Assembly (NCBI GenBank): GCA_027475525.1
Contig: JAMWFC010000091.1
Location: 929,861-993,860, forward strand
Direction of reading: 5' to 3'
Source: Macrolepiota albuminosa
Lineage: Eukaryota; Basidiomycota; Agaricomycetes; Agaricales; Agaricaceae
DNA length: 64,000 bases
Position numbers and translations under genes: made by a program. Positions 44,753 through 54,107 of the stretch are shown one piece after another. The notes beneath the pieces are model-generated. The model did not search any database and was not told the DNA's origin. It saw only the letters and a list, made by a program, of their open reading frames with translations. Each line of letters starts with the position of its first letter. The first letter of the stretch is position 1.

Positions 44753-45457
44753 TCATGGAGAATCCTTGCGCTTCTCCATAATGCAATGACGTTGCAGGCA
44801 ATTATCAGTGTCATCTGCTGTAGCCTGTTCAGCTGGGATTACTTTCCCATTTACTAGCACCTGACAGTGCTCAAAGTCTAGCATGACTTTGTTACACCGC
44901 ATGAATGGCATTCCCAGTATCATGTCATAGCGATGAAAGTTCGCTACATCCATGTATTCCTGGCTATGTGAGCCCAGTGTCTGGACAGTTACATTCATCT
45001 CATACTGCACTATAGCACAGCTTCCTACGGTGCCCAGCTGCAATGCCAATGGCGTATCTAACTCCTGTACAGAAATTCTGTACATGTGGGTGAACTGGGG
45101 TGTTATGCCCAAAGTAGTACTTCCAAAGTCCAATAAAGTCCAGGCTTGGTGGCCATTTACATCCACATATGAGACCAGATACTCCTTGTCTGCCTGCTTC
45201 AATGTAGGGTGCTGCAAAGTGCCCTCTGCTCGACGAAGAGTCACCTTCTTCATCCGAACAACATTATTTTTGTTGTAATCGTTCAAGAATGGCCAATCTG
45301 TCATTGCCACTAGGCACTCAGAGTCGCTGTTGTGACTGTAGTACTTGTTGTCATAGACGTCGTCATATACATTGACTATGACACACTCCTCCCCCTCCAC
45401 AACCACACTCTTGGGCTCGGTGCCCAATGCCTCCTCTGAAGGCTCTTGGTTGTTCAT
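44753..45457 (-). pseudogene. Element C aspartic protease region
   Basis: A 234-residue minus-strand frame. The N-terminal part is acidic, then TLRRAEGTLQHPTLK and HQAWTLLDFGSTTLGITPQF, where the retropepsin motif D-S-G appears as D-F-G, so catalysis is doubtful. It ends with FHRYDMILGMPFMRCNKVML, the conserved ILGMPFL block that closes gypsy proteases. Only one protease domain is seen, unlike the A/B family. Confidence 0.85.
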
Positions 45458-47910
45458 GGGGTGCTCAGCCTCAGACTTGGCAGAGATGTCTTCTCCATCA
45501 CTTCCACTTGTGGCTGCAGTATGTGTGGCTCAAAGGTAGGCATGGAGTGTATACCCCTAAGGGTTCTTGGGGCTCCCGTCTTTGCAGGGCAGTTGGTAGC
45601 ATAGTGGCCTGGCTGGCTGCATGCAAAACAGGTCCCCATCTGACCAGGTGGATTGGCCGGCTTGAATTCCAGCCTTGGTTTAGGACATTCTCTGTCTTGC
45701 TCTGGTCATGGGCAGCTTCACCCTCGATTTGCCACAGGAGTTCTGCATACCGCAAACTGCATGTTGTGGTCACAATCCAAGTTGGCCTTCTTGGCCAAGA
45801 AAGTCCCCACATGCTGACTCTGTGAGGGTGCCCCAGCAGGTGGTAGTCACCTGCTTCCCTCTTTGTGGCCACTACAATGCTCATAGGGGTTAGCAGTCTT
45901 AAGGGACTGCTCATACCTGATGGCATACACTACAAACTCTTCCACATCGTTGACCTCTGGGGACAGCCTACCACTGGAATACCATCCAAGAATGTTTCAA
46001 GCATCATATACCCATCCAGATATACTGCCATGTTCTGGGCATGGTCGTTAAGGATATCGTAGAACCCTTGTACTCTCAACTTCTCGGTGTACTTGGTGGA
46101 CTGGAAGTCCCACCTTGCATTCTGTAGCGTTGAGGGGTGCACAAATTGATTGTACAGTCCTGTAAGGACTCCCTTGAATGTCCACTCATACTGGACCCAG
46201 TTGACATGCAATACTGCTTATCAAAACCACTCCATGGCCTCCTCTCCAGCCAAGAACTCGGGCAGAACAAAGATTTGTTCTTGTTCTATATGGTCACCTC
46301 CATATAAGCACATGGTGAGGTGGGTACATCCATCCATTGCCCAGTCCTCCAAGTCACTGAACTTGGACACATCTGTGTAGGCGCAAATGTGCCTACTATC
46401 TGCTTTATGCAGCTTCACCCCATCTGGTAACTATAAGGTTATCCCCAGGGCATTATCGACTACTCAATGCAGGTGATTGTGCATGGCTTCATGATGCATC
46501 CAAATGGCCTCCCGCTGACCCAGAGATCTAGTCACTAAATCAGCGGCTTGGGGAAGTAACTTTCTTTATCCACCCTGAGGTGGATGTTCTGAGCCTCCTC
46601 GACTGTGGGCACAATTGACCTCGTCTCGGGGAGTTGACCTAGGGCAGTCATCCTGGTCGCTACCAGGGGCATCACATCTGGTGGCACCATCTCAATTGAG
46701 GAAGTCTCCTCAATTATGATCATTGCGCCACCCTGGTTCTGGAGAAGCTTGATTCTCCTGGCCCTGCATTATGAATTGATGACACATCTCATCATTGAAT
46801 GGGCTTAGTGCCCTCAAAGATGTCCTGATCATCAATGAGGGACTGTCTCTTAGTCCTGAAGTTGCCATTGTGCATACGTTGATATATGACTCTGTCACTC
46901 AACGTGTCTGCCATTGGCACATGCAGCATCATAGATGCCTTGCTCTCAACCTTAAACATGGTACTATTGTGTCCATCTGGGCCTGACATCTCTGTCCTAA
47001 GGTCTCGGTTATGCATATGTGGGGGCTCCTCATGCCACCCTTGTCCTGCTGGAGTATAGAAGGTACTCACTGGTTTTACTTTGGGCACTTCCTGCACCCA
47101 TGCTAGTGCTTCCACTAGCTCGACTCCAATGTCTTGATTATGATGTGCCAAGCATTTCTCAGATGTGTCACTCCAGGGGGTCAATACCCCCGATTGCCTT
47201 GCAGCCTTCTGCTGCAAATAATTTGCAGTTCTATAGTGAGAACTCTCACCATCAAATCAGTATATTTAGTACTGAATACATTGGGCACTTTGTGCCCTTG
47301 TTACCTAAGTGCTACTATATGCGCTGAAGCGTAGCACTCAAGTTGCACCTGGGTGGTGTATTTCATCACCTCTGGGTGTAGATTCCAGAACACCTGCAAG
47401 CACACAGTGTACATGGTTTTCAACCACTGCTCCTCTGCTCCAGCATTGTTGTCGCTAAATGACTCAATCACCTCCTCCAGGAGCTCTGCAACCTCTGGGA
47501 CTTCCTCTACTGCTGGTGTGTGCAGGAAGCGATTTTCCGTGCAGGCTACTTCAGAAATCGCAGCCTCCAGTACCTCCTCTATGCAGGCTTCTGCTATCCT
47601 GGTGGGCATTGAGCCTGCTGCGGCCCGTCTGGCCCCACTACTTCAGCTCAGAGAAATAGGTTCCCCAGTCCATACCAACACCTCAGTATCGCCTGAGGTG
47701 CCCTGGGCACCTGTTGACTGCTGGCCTTCATCAGGCGGCCCTTTGGAAGCTAGCCAACTAGACCGTCGCAGTCCTTGTGGCAGCTGCATAACTGGGGAAG
47801 TTAATCCCTCTGGCATCTTGTCCTGTGGCCATGGCTGGCCATTCTGTTGTGAGCTCTCAGCTCTCCGGGCCTCACTTTTATTCCTGGGCAGGTCAGTGCT
47901 CTGACCTCGG
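45458..47910 (-). pseudogene. Element C gag with CCHC zinc knuckle
   Basis: From 47609 down: an acidic N-terminal part (EEVPEVAELLEEVIESFSDN), a linker, then the gag capsid core 46418-45930 (HICAYTDVSKFSDLEDWAMD, LPEFLAGEEAMEWF, VLTGLYNQFVHPSTLQNAR, MAVYLDGYMMLETFLDGIP) and a zinc knuckle at 45639-45590 (CFACSQPGHYATNC). Knuckle spacing CX2CX4HX4C is intact. Frames are interrupted. Confidence 0.83.
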
Positions 47911-48147
47911 TCTCAAGCCTTGGGTCTTGACTGACCTACATTGGATGCTGGCACATTCTGAGTATCTGCTGGGTCTCCCCGTATGTTGTGGGCATTCTGC
48001 CCACTATCAGTGGAAACTGCAGATATGGGATTACTCATTGATCCCCTGTTTGAAATTTGCATGGTGTGACTGTGCAAGAAGCTCAAGAAGCTGATAGAGT
48101 CCTGTCAACAAACTCAGTGACTGATGTCTGATGCGGATTCAAAAAAA

Positions 48148-48368
48148 TGTAACGAAGTTATAGCTTTTGTGAGCTTAGAATCATACTGCATAGAATCAGA
48201 CCAGTCCAGTCTATTGACAATGTAGTGTAATACAAGAATAAGCTGCGTAGTAAGCAGCAAAGGTAAACTATTTATAATATGTAAATATTAATATTATATT
48301 ATAATAAATATAATATAATATTGACTACAAGTAAGTAAAAGCTATGTGGCCAATGCCACATAGCTACA
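48148..48368 (-). repeat. Element C 5' LTR
   Basis: On the plus strand TGTAACGAAG...CATAGCTACA, 221 bp. It contains an AT-only expansion (48285-48325) not present in the other LTR. It is followed by GGCTG, the target duplication. Confidence 0.9.
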
Positions 48369-48837
48369 GGCTGAAGGCAAAGGTCATGGGCATCTGCACA
48401 AAGTGAGTGATGTCACTAGCTAAGGAGATGCTGCTGTCAAAGAGTCAGAGGTGGATGGGGAGGAGGAGCCTTTGAAAGGGCTGTGGGGCAAAGGTCATCT
48501 AAGCTTTATCAATGAAGTTGTTAGTGGTGCTGCTGTCTACACGAGTGCTGACAGGTTCCAGGGAGAAGCTGAGGATGATTCAGAGAAGGAGAAATTAGGG
48601 GAAGTGCAAGAGGAGGTGGGTCAGGAAGGTGTCTGAAAAAAAGTGTAGCCATGGCATAAATATGTGAAACCAGGACAGAGAAGATATCATGGTCTGATTT
48701 GCAATTCAGAATGTCTTCTGTTTCTAAATTGCCAGGTTATTTTCCATGAACTGGAAGTTGCACTCTTCTTTGTTAATAGTCCAGATGGCCTGTCCCATGG
48801 TTTGGCACTTCAGGCAGTAGCCAATGAAGTGTCTGAG

Positions 48838-49149
48838 TGTTGAAGACAGGCAAAGCACAGAAGACAAAAGCTATCACTAAAGCTGAAGTCCAAAGTCAGA
48901 AAGAGTATATTGAGCAAAGTAAAGCACTACTAACCTAAAGTCCAAAGTCAGAAAGAGTGAGGACTTCAAGTGATCTATCTACAGTTTATATACTGCTGGA
49001 AAACTATATACATGTGAATAAAGAATAATTACATGGAGTATATATGTAATAGAACATAATCACATGGAGAATACATGTGATAGAATGAACTTGGAGTAGA
49101 ATGATGATCATAGTGGATAGTGGAATGCATGCAACAGGCAATTTCAACA
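48838..49149 (-). repeat. Copia-2 solo LTR with TSD
   Basis: TGTTGAAGAC at 48838 to TTTCAACA at 49149, 312 bp, one of the fullest copies. Perfect duplication CTGAG (48833-48837, 49150-49154). Confidence 0.96.
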
Positions 49150-49332
49150 CTGAGCTCTCTGCAGAGGAGGCAGATACTCTTTTGGCATTGTTGTTCTTGA
49201 ACTTCTTTGGAAACGTCGATCCAGGGTTATTTGAAGTTTCTGATCCGGATTGTATAAAGGGCCTTGTTCTCATTGTCTTACTAAAGCCTTGTAGCTGTTG
49301 TATGTTGCTTACTTAGGAGCAAGGTGGAGAAC

Positions 49333-49703
49333 TGTTAAAGACAGGCAAAGCACAGGGGACAGAAACTGTCACTAAAGCTGAAGTCCAAAGTCAGAAAGAG
49401 TATATTGAGCAAGTAAAGTATTACTAACCTGAAGTCCAAAGTCAGAAAGAGTGAGGACTTCAGATGATCTATCTACAGTTTATATACTACTGGAAAACTA
49501 TATACATGTGAATAAAGAATAATCACATGTGGATACATGTGATAAAGTATAATCACATGTAGATACATGTGATAGAATGAACTTGGGATAGAATGATGAT
49601 CATAATGGAATGCATGCAACATCACATGTAGATACATGTGATAGAATGAACTTGGGATAGAATGATGATCATAATGGAATGCATGCAACAGGCAATTTCA
49701 ACA
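49333..49703 (-). repeat. Copia-2 solo LTR with TSD and internal 69-bp duplication
   Basis: TGTTAAAGAC at 49333 to TTTCAACA at 49703, 371 bp, perfect duplication AGAAC (49328-49332, 49704-49708). 49552-49620 and 49621-49689 are a 69-bp tandem repeat (ATCACATGTAG...GCATGCAAC), which explains the extra length. Confidence 0.95.
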
Positions 49704-50155
49704 AGAACATCTTTGGAGGGCAAACTGGAGAGCATTGTAGTTTTAGCCCATCTTATAGGCCTCTTTCTCAAACTAAACAATGGTGGCAAAGCGTTCTTTA
49801 AATCTCAATTAAAGGTTGAAGAGGTTCTCCTTGACCTCTGCAATGGTGCCAAAGATGCTAAAATGGCCAGAGAACTCTTGTATGAAGGCTGCCTACTAAA
49901 GCAGCACAGGGTTGTTGGAGTCAAAGCGGAGGAGAGCCATATAGTGGTCAAAGGCCAGTCCTTGCAGGTATGATGTGGAAAACATGACACAGAATCCTTC
50001 AAGCTGAAACGTGATGAGTTTGGCCTAGAATATGGTTGAGGCATTGCATTAGGAAGGTCTCTGCCATTTCTAGGGGTCATATCTATGGAAGGGTTCAGGC
50101 TTCTGGATGTCAAGCTTACCTACACCAGAGGAAAAGGAGGCCACATTTGCTTGAA

Positions 50156-50503
50156 TATGAAAGATTTATAAGCATGTTGTTGCCAGGCAAAGAAAAATGG
50201 CATTAGAGACAATATATCTTTTTATAGCTTAACTATGCACTATTTAAGATCAAAACTAAAGTGAGCATTTCTTATTTGTTCTACCTGTAGCTGTGTACTT
50301 AAAACATGAAATAGAATTGCTCTTGTGCCTGGCAGATTTATCAAACTGCAGCTAAGCTTGTATCTTATAAGCAATTTACATTTGCAAAGCTCTGGCTTAT
50401 GTTTGCCAAGTTTGAGGTTAGGCACCTCAAACTGGATTCTGCCAGAAAGATACTTGATATGGCAATTGGCATGTGCTCTAAAGAGGCCTTGTTCAAAGAA
50501 TAG
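50156..50503 (+). pseudogene. clf1: Clf1/crooked-neck splicing factor pseudogene, left part
   Basis: The plus strand reads YERFISMLLPGKEKWH, stop for W, RQYIFL, stop for W, LNYALFKIKTK; then an intron 50263-50335 (GTGAGC...GGCAG), then IYQTAAKLVSYKQFTFAKLW, LMFAKFEVRHLKLDSARKIL, MAIGMCSKEALFKE. This is the HAT-repeat text of Clf1 (CRNKL1), a spliceosome (NineTeen complex associated) scaffold. Both in-frame TAG codons replace conserved Trp (TGG-to-TAG). The N-terminal half is absent: upstream is element D on the other strand. Element B is inserted right after LFKE. Confidence 0.85.
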
Positions 50504-51273
50504 TGTCACGACCCGTCACCCCGGCACACCACGCGAACTCCAATGCGCTCCGACTCCTCGCCTGCGCCCCAATTCCCCACCCTCACAGCTCATGCGGTCG
50601 CCCACCCAGTCAGAGGACCCACCCCGGTGCCCGCACCCTGTACCCTGGGCCCCGTCGATTGCCTGGCATTCCACCCTGCACTAGCCAATGGGGCCCGACT
50701 GATACCCTGGCGCCACACCCGCACCCGGACAATACGCCACACAGGACTCAACCGGGACAATACAGCGCACAGGACTGGACACACAAAGCATAGCCCCAGA
50801 ACTTACCCAGGCGCCCCAGACCTTAACCGCCGAAGGTATATAGCTGGTAGCCAGTAAACCGTTACAGAAGTCTTGATATTGCCATAAACTCGTCTCTATA
50901 CTCTCTTGTCTACTTCGTACTTATCTCAATCTATCTCTCTTATCCTCTCAAGTCTCTCGGCCCTTTAAAAGTCTCACTCTAGTTCTAACTCAGTCTCTCG
51001 GTTCCAATCTTAGTCTCCTGGTCTTAGTCTTTTTCTCTGATCACCCCTCCTCTCCTCCACCCTAGCAAGGCTCTGCCCGCCCCATATTTCGGACTTAGCC
51101 TAGGATCCTGCTCCACCTCTCCTTATGAACTCCGGCGCTCCGTAGCCACCCCACACCCCACCTAAAGCCCCAGAACTCATCTTCCGTTACTTGGAGACTC
51201 TCCATAGACTTCGACTCCACCTAGTAAGGACCCGCTTGCCCCCGGAGGCCCTCGTCATCAGCGGAACCTGACA
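50504..51273 (+). repeat. Element B 5' LTR
   Basis: 770 bp, TGTCACGACC...GCGGAACCTGACA. TATA box TATATA at 50837-50842 lies about 30 bp before AGTCTTGATATTG (50869-50881). The 13-base PBS after the LTR pairs with it, allowing one G-U pair at the end. Confidence 0.95.
50837..50881 (+). promoter_or_regulatory. Predicted LTR promoter and transcript start of element B
   Basis: TATATA (50837-50842) followed 27-32 bp later by AGTCTTGATATTG. The same arrangement occurs in the 3' LTR near 60060-60105. The predicted mRNA 5' end is complementary to the PBS at 51274-51286. Confidence 0.62.
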
Positions 51274-51286
51274 TAATATCAAGACT
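51274..51286 (+). other. Primer-binding site of element B (self-priming type)
   Basis: TAATATCAAGACT, identical to the PBS of element A although the LTRs differ considerably. Its conservation supports a function. Confidence 0.7.
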
Positions 51287-51305
51287 CCCCCTTACCCCGT
51301 TCTCG

Positions 51306-53160
51306 ATGTTTACATACACCCCCGTCTACTATCCCGTGGGTCGCCCACTACCTGAACAATACAACCACAGTACCCCTCAACCCGTATACCCACCCCCGAT
51401 TCCCAAAATCTACCCCGTACCCCGATTCTGGGCCCCCTACCTGAATGGAGCCTACGGCCCCTCGGCCAGCCAGCTCCTGCACCCTCCGGACTGGCGGATA
51501 TATGCCAACCCCCCTGTCAACTCTGGCACCTATAGGATGGTACCCGGAGGACTCCCCAAAACTCCGTGGGGAGCCACTCTACCTCCAGCCAGCAGAGGGC
51601 CATTTACACCCTGGCTGCAGGCTGCCCAACCCCAACCACCCCCCTCGAATACAGAAACTCCAGAACCGCCCCAGAATTGGCCACGCCCCATGGCGGTCCC
51701 GCTGGCCCGCCCTCTGACCTCTTTCCTGGAACGACGAACAGAGAAGTACCTCCAACAGCGAGACGAAGTGCTGCGCGCACTCCGCACCTCCCCTGAGGAA
51801 TTCGCCTGACGCACACGCACCCTCTTGGTCACTCTCAGCAACCACGACCTCTGGGGCATGCCGGAAGAATAGGCCAATCGCCTCCTTCGCTTCCACGACC
51901 AATTCCTAAAAGGGACCCTCCCTGACAACACCAAAAAAACGCTGCAAGTGGACCTGACGCTCTGGAACAAATTCCAGAGCCTGATAGACAAAATCCACAC
52001 CAGCCCCAACCCTGCCGCTTTGAGGACCCCTTGGACCTGGCCCGCTCTTTCCACGTCCAAAGGGACGAACCCTGCTCAGGTACCTGAGGGAACCCCCCGA
52101 GGACCCCTTGGACCTGGCCCGCTCTTTCCACGTCCAAAGGGACGAACCCTGCTCAGGTACCTGAGGGAACCCCCCGCAACAAGACCAACGACGGCAGAAG
52201 AGACTCAACGCCGCCTCTGCCATCCTATGGTCCCTAAATCCGACTGGGAGCCTCTTCAACTAACCCGCCGCCCACACCGTCGGACTCTCAGCCTGTCCCT
52301 GAGCCTACTCAGTGCCCGGCACCTTCAACACATGGGCGCAGGCGGCCAAAGGCAACCCCCTGCCCCTGGAAGGTAACCCCCGCCCTGAGGGCGACGACAC
52401 CTCGGACAACACCCTCTCGTACATTGACAAACCTCAGAACCCGGGACTCCCCCCAACAACCCTGGGAACCCCCCTCCCGCTACCGCCCCCAAATTTAACC
52501 GTGAACGCCCACCCCACCTGGACCTGCGCACACCCCACGCCTGTGAAGGACCTCCGGGACCACAAGACGACACCTGGTCACAGCCAGCCCCATCCCGGCC
52601 CCCCTGACCCCCGTATGGCCCTGACCTGGGACCATCTCGACACCCCCAATGCCACGGACAGGGACCACCTCGACACTCCCAACGCCCCGGACAGGGACCC
52701 AATGCCCTCCGGTTCGCCCTCCAGCGAGCACTTCCTCAGCGAATCAAGGACGTCCTCCACCTTGCACCCAAACAGGCAACATACAACGGCTACAAGGCAC
52801 TGGTGACCCAGATTGACCAGAGGTACTGGGAAGATTGCAACGAGTACTCCAGCTCTTGAGGCCAATGGGCCCCTCTGGGAGGACCCTCTTGGAAAGCTAA
52901 CCACTCTGGAGTCCCTAGCCAGATGCTGCAAGACCCCACCTCACGTCCGACTCCAGGACGAGGACCCTCTGGACCGCTCCGCGCCCTGGCACCACGACCA
53001 CCAGCCACCCTCAATGCAGCTGGGTCGGGCCATCTGGACCATCGACGGAGAAGACTGCGACTTCCAATTCACGGAAAATGACCCAGCGATTTAGAAACAG
53101 AAGACATTCTGAATCGCAGTCCGGACCTCGACATCTTCTCCGTCCCAGTTTCCCATCTTC
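51306..53160 (+). pseudogene. Element B gag
   Basis: ATG at 51306 opens a Pro/Tyr-rich N-terminus (MFTYTPVYYPVGRPLPEQYN) like element A. It continues through LERRTEKYLQQRDEVLRALR, stop (TGA for R), RTRTLLVTLSNHDLWGMPEE, stop (TAG for W), ANRLLRFHDQFLKGTLPDN. A 77-bp duplication (52022-52175) then shifts the frame; without it the text goes on to NAASAILWSLNPTGSLFN, matching NASAILRSLNPMGGLFD in A. The capsid core is largely deleted (52500-52740 holds short repeats instead; IKDVLHLAPKQATYNGYKAL resumes near 52745). Confidence 0.8.
52022..52175 (+). repeat. Exact 77-bp tandem duplication
   Basis: 52022-52098 and 52099-52175 are identical (GAGGACCCCT...ACCCCCC), the match running one base further by chance. 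It breaks gag; removing one copy restores agreement with element A. Confidence 0.95.
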
Positions 53161-54107
53161 ACGCCATGGCTCAACAATCATTGGACATCCTCCTGACCAA
53201 CCTCTCTTTGCACTCCCCACAGTCCCTCCTCCTTCATACTACCCTCGCCTCCTCCCCAGAGCCCGTCAACACCCTCGTTGACAGCGGCGCCACCGACAAC
53301 TTCATTGACAAAGCCTGGGCGGCCCTTGCTCCCCAGCCCCCTCAAAGGCTCCTTATTCCCATCCATCTCTGGCTCTTTGACGGTAACTCCTCCTCCGCTG
53401 GCGATATCACCTACTTCGTGCAAATGCCCGTGACCTTCGCCTCTGGCCATCATCAGACACTCCGGCTCTTGGTCACCAAGCTTCACGCTGCCGCCCCCCT
53501 CATCCTCGGACTCCCATGGCTGCGCGCCACAAACTCCCAAATCAACTGGAGGACCCTCACGCTTGCCCTCGACCGAGACGCAACCCAAGAAGCAATCCCC
53601 TTTGAACCCCTGCCCCCTCCAACAGGTCCAGAGGATCTCCAGTGCCCCCGAGAGGAGCCCTCTGGCCTCTGCTCCTGGACCACCCGCTCCTTTGTGATCC
53701 ATATCCACCTCGGCACCGCCACTGAACGTCTCCCTGCCCTCGTCGATAGTGGAGCCACTGGAATGTTCATCAGCAACCGTCTTGCCCTTCCTCACACCCA
53801 GCTCGACAAGCCTCTCGGGCTCCGGCTCTTCGATGGGAACGACGCCACCGCCGGACCTATCACGAAGGGACACTCCACCACCATAACGCTCGACAACAAC
53901 CTGATGTTCCCGGCCGACTTCCTGGTCACACGACTCCCCAAAACGACTCTCATCATCCTAGGCCTCCTTTGGCTCCAAGAGGTGAACCCTGACATCTGCT
54001 GGGAAGATTTCACCATGACCTTCCCTAACCCTGGGGCCCGCCTCGCCGCTGCCATCCACCTCTACCCGCAGGCCTTGGAAGACCCAGGACGCCTTGAAAT
54101 TCCTTGA
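53161..54107 (+). pseudogene. Element B tandem retropepsin-like domains in one open frame
   Basis: A single 313-residue frame holds both domains. Domain 1: NTLVDSGATDNFIDKAW (about residues 37-53), GDITYFVQMPVTFASG, AAPLILGLPWLRATNSQINW. Domain 2: SFVIHIHLGTATERLPALV, then VDSGATGMFISNRLALP (about residues 192-208), PITKGHSTTITLDNNLMFPA, TTLIILGLLWLQEVNPDICW. Both keep Asp-Ser-Gly and the closing ILGLPWL-type block, so both could supply a catalytic Asp. The linker (about 40 residues) is Pro-rich. The enzyme would mature Gag-Pol. The duplicated layout is shared with elements A and D. Confidence 0.85.

Larger units (their letters stand above)
36710..48368 (-). mobile_element. Element C: complete minus-strand Ty3/gypsy of a second lineage
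   Basis: LTRs of about 200 bp (36710-36909 and 48148-48368) are flanked by a perfect duplication GGCTG (36705-36709, 48369-48373). Minus-strand order: gag with CCHC knuckle, protease, RT/RNase H, integrase, chromodomain-like tail, then an extra sense-strand gene before the 3' LTR. A purine tract (TTGAGGGGTG) precedes the 3' LTR. It carries a full gypsy solo LTR (41074-41821) and a truncated one (38855-39520). At 11.7 kb it is long because of these insertions and the extra gene. Confidence 0.92.
33615..50150 (-). mobile_element. Element D: old minus-strand gypsy, split by element C and three solo LTRs
   Basis: Gag begins near 50140 and pol runs down to about 33615 in the integrase; neither LTR is present. 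Text before and after element C joins without loss: 36690-36709 plus 48374 onward reads as one protease region and aligns base for base with the complement of element B near 53400-53450. Copia-2 solo LTRs sit at 34478-34727, 48838-49149 and 49333-49703, each with a perfect 5-bp duplication. D is of the A/B family but far more decayed. Confidence 0.85.
48374..50150 (-). pseudogene. Element D gag and first protease domain
   Basis: The complement of 48374-48640 aligns with the first protease domain of element B (the DSGATDNFI region lies near 48520). Farther up (49704-50150) the complement gives the gag capsid core: KLDIQKPEPFHRYDP near 50120 (compare RLDIQKPDAFTGRDP in element A), then the region matching ALARWQAFVDKF...LRMRSEERF. 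Two Copia-2 solo LTRs interrupt it. Homology starts abruptly near 50140, so D is cut off at its 5' end. Confidence 0.78.

Noticed and set aside
49552..49689. 69-bp duplication in a Copia-2 LTR as an eighth assembly joint
   Set aside because: Its period is 69, not 77, and the family has other internal duplications, so it is kept as ordinary LTR variation.
9672..49703. Short repeats with TGTTGAA...TTCAACA ends as MITEs or SINEs
   Set aside because: Ends TG...CA, 5-bp target duplications, a purine tract and adjoining copia RNase H at 10836 and 13265 show they are LTRs.
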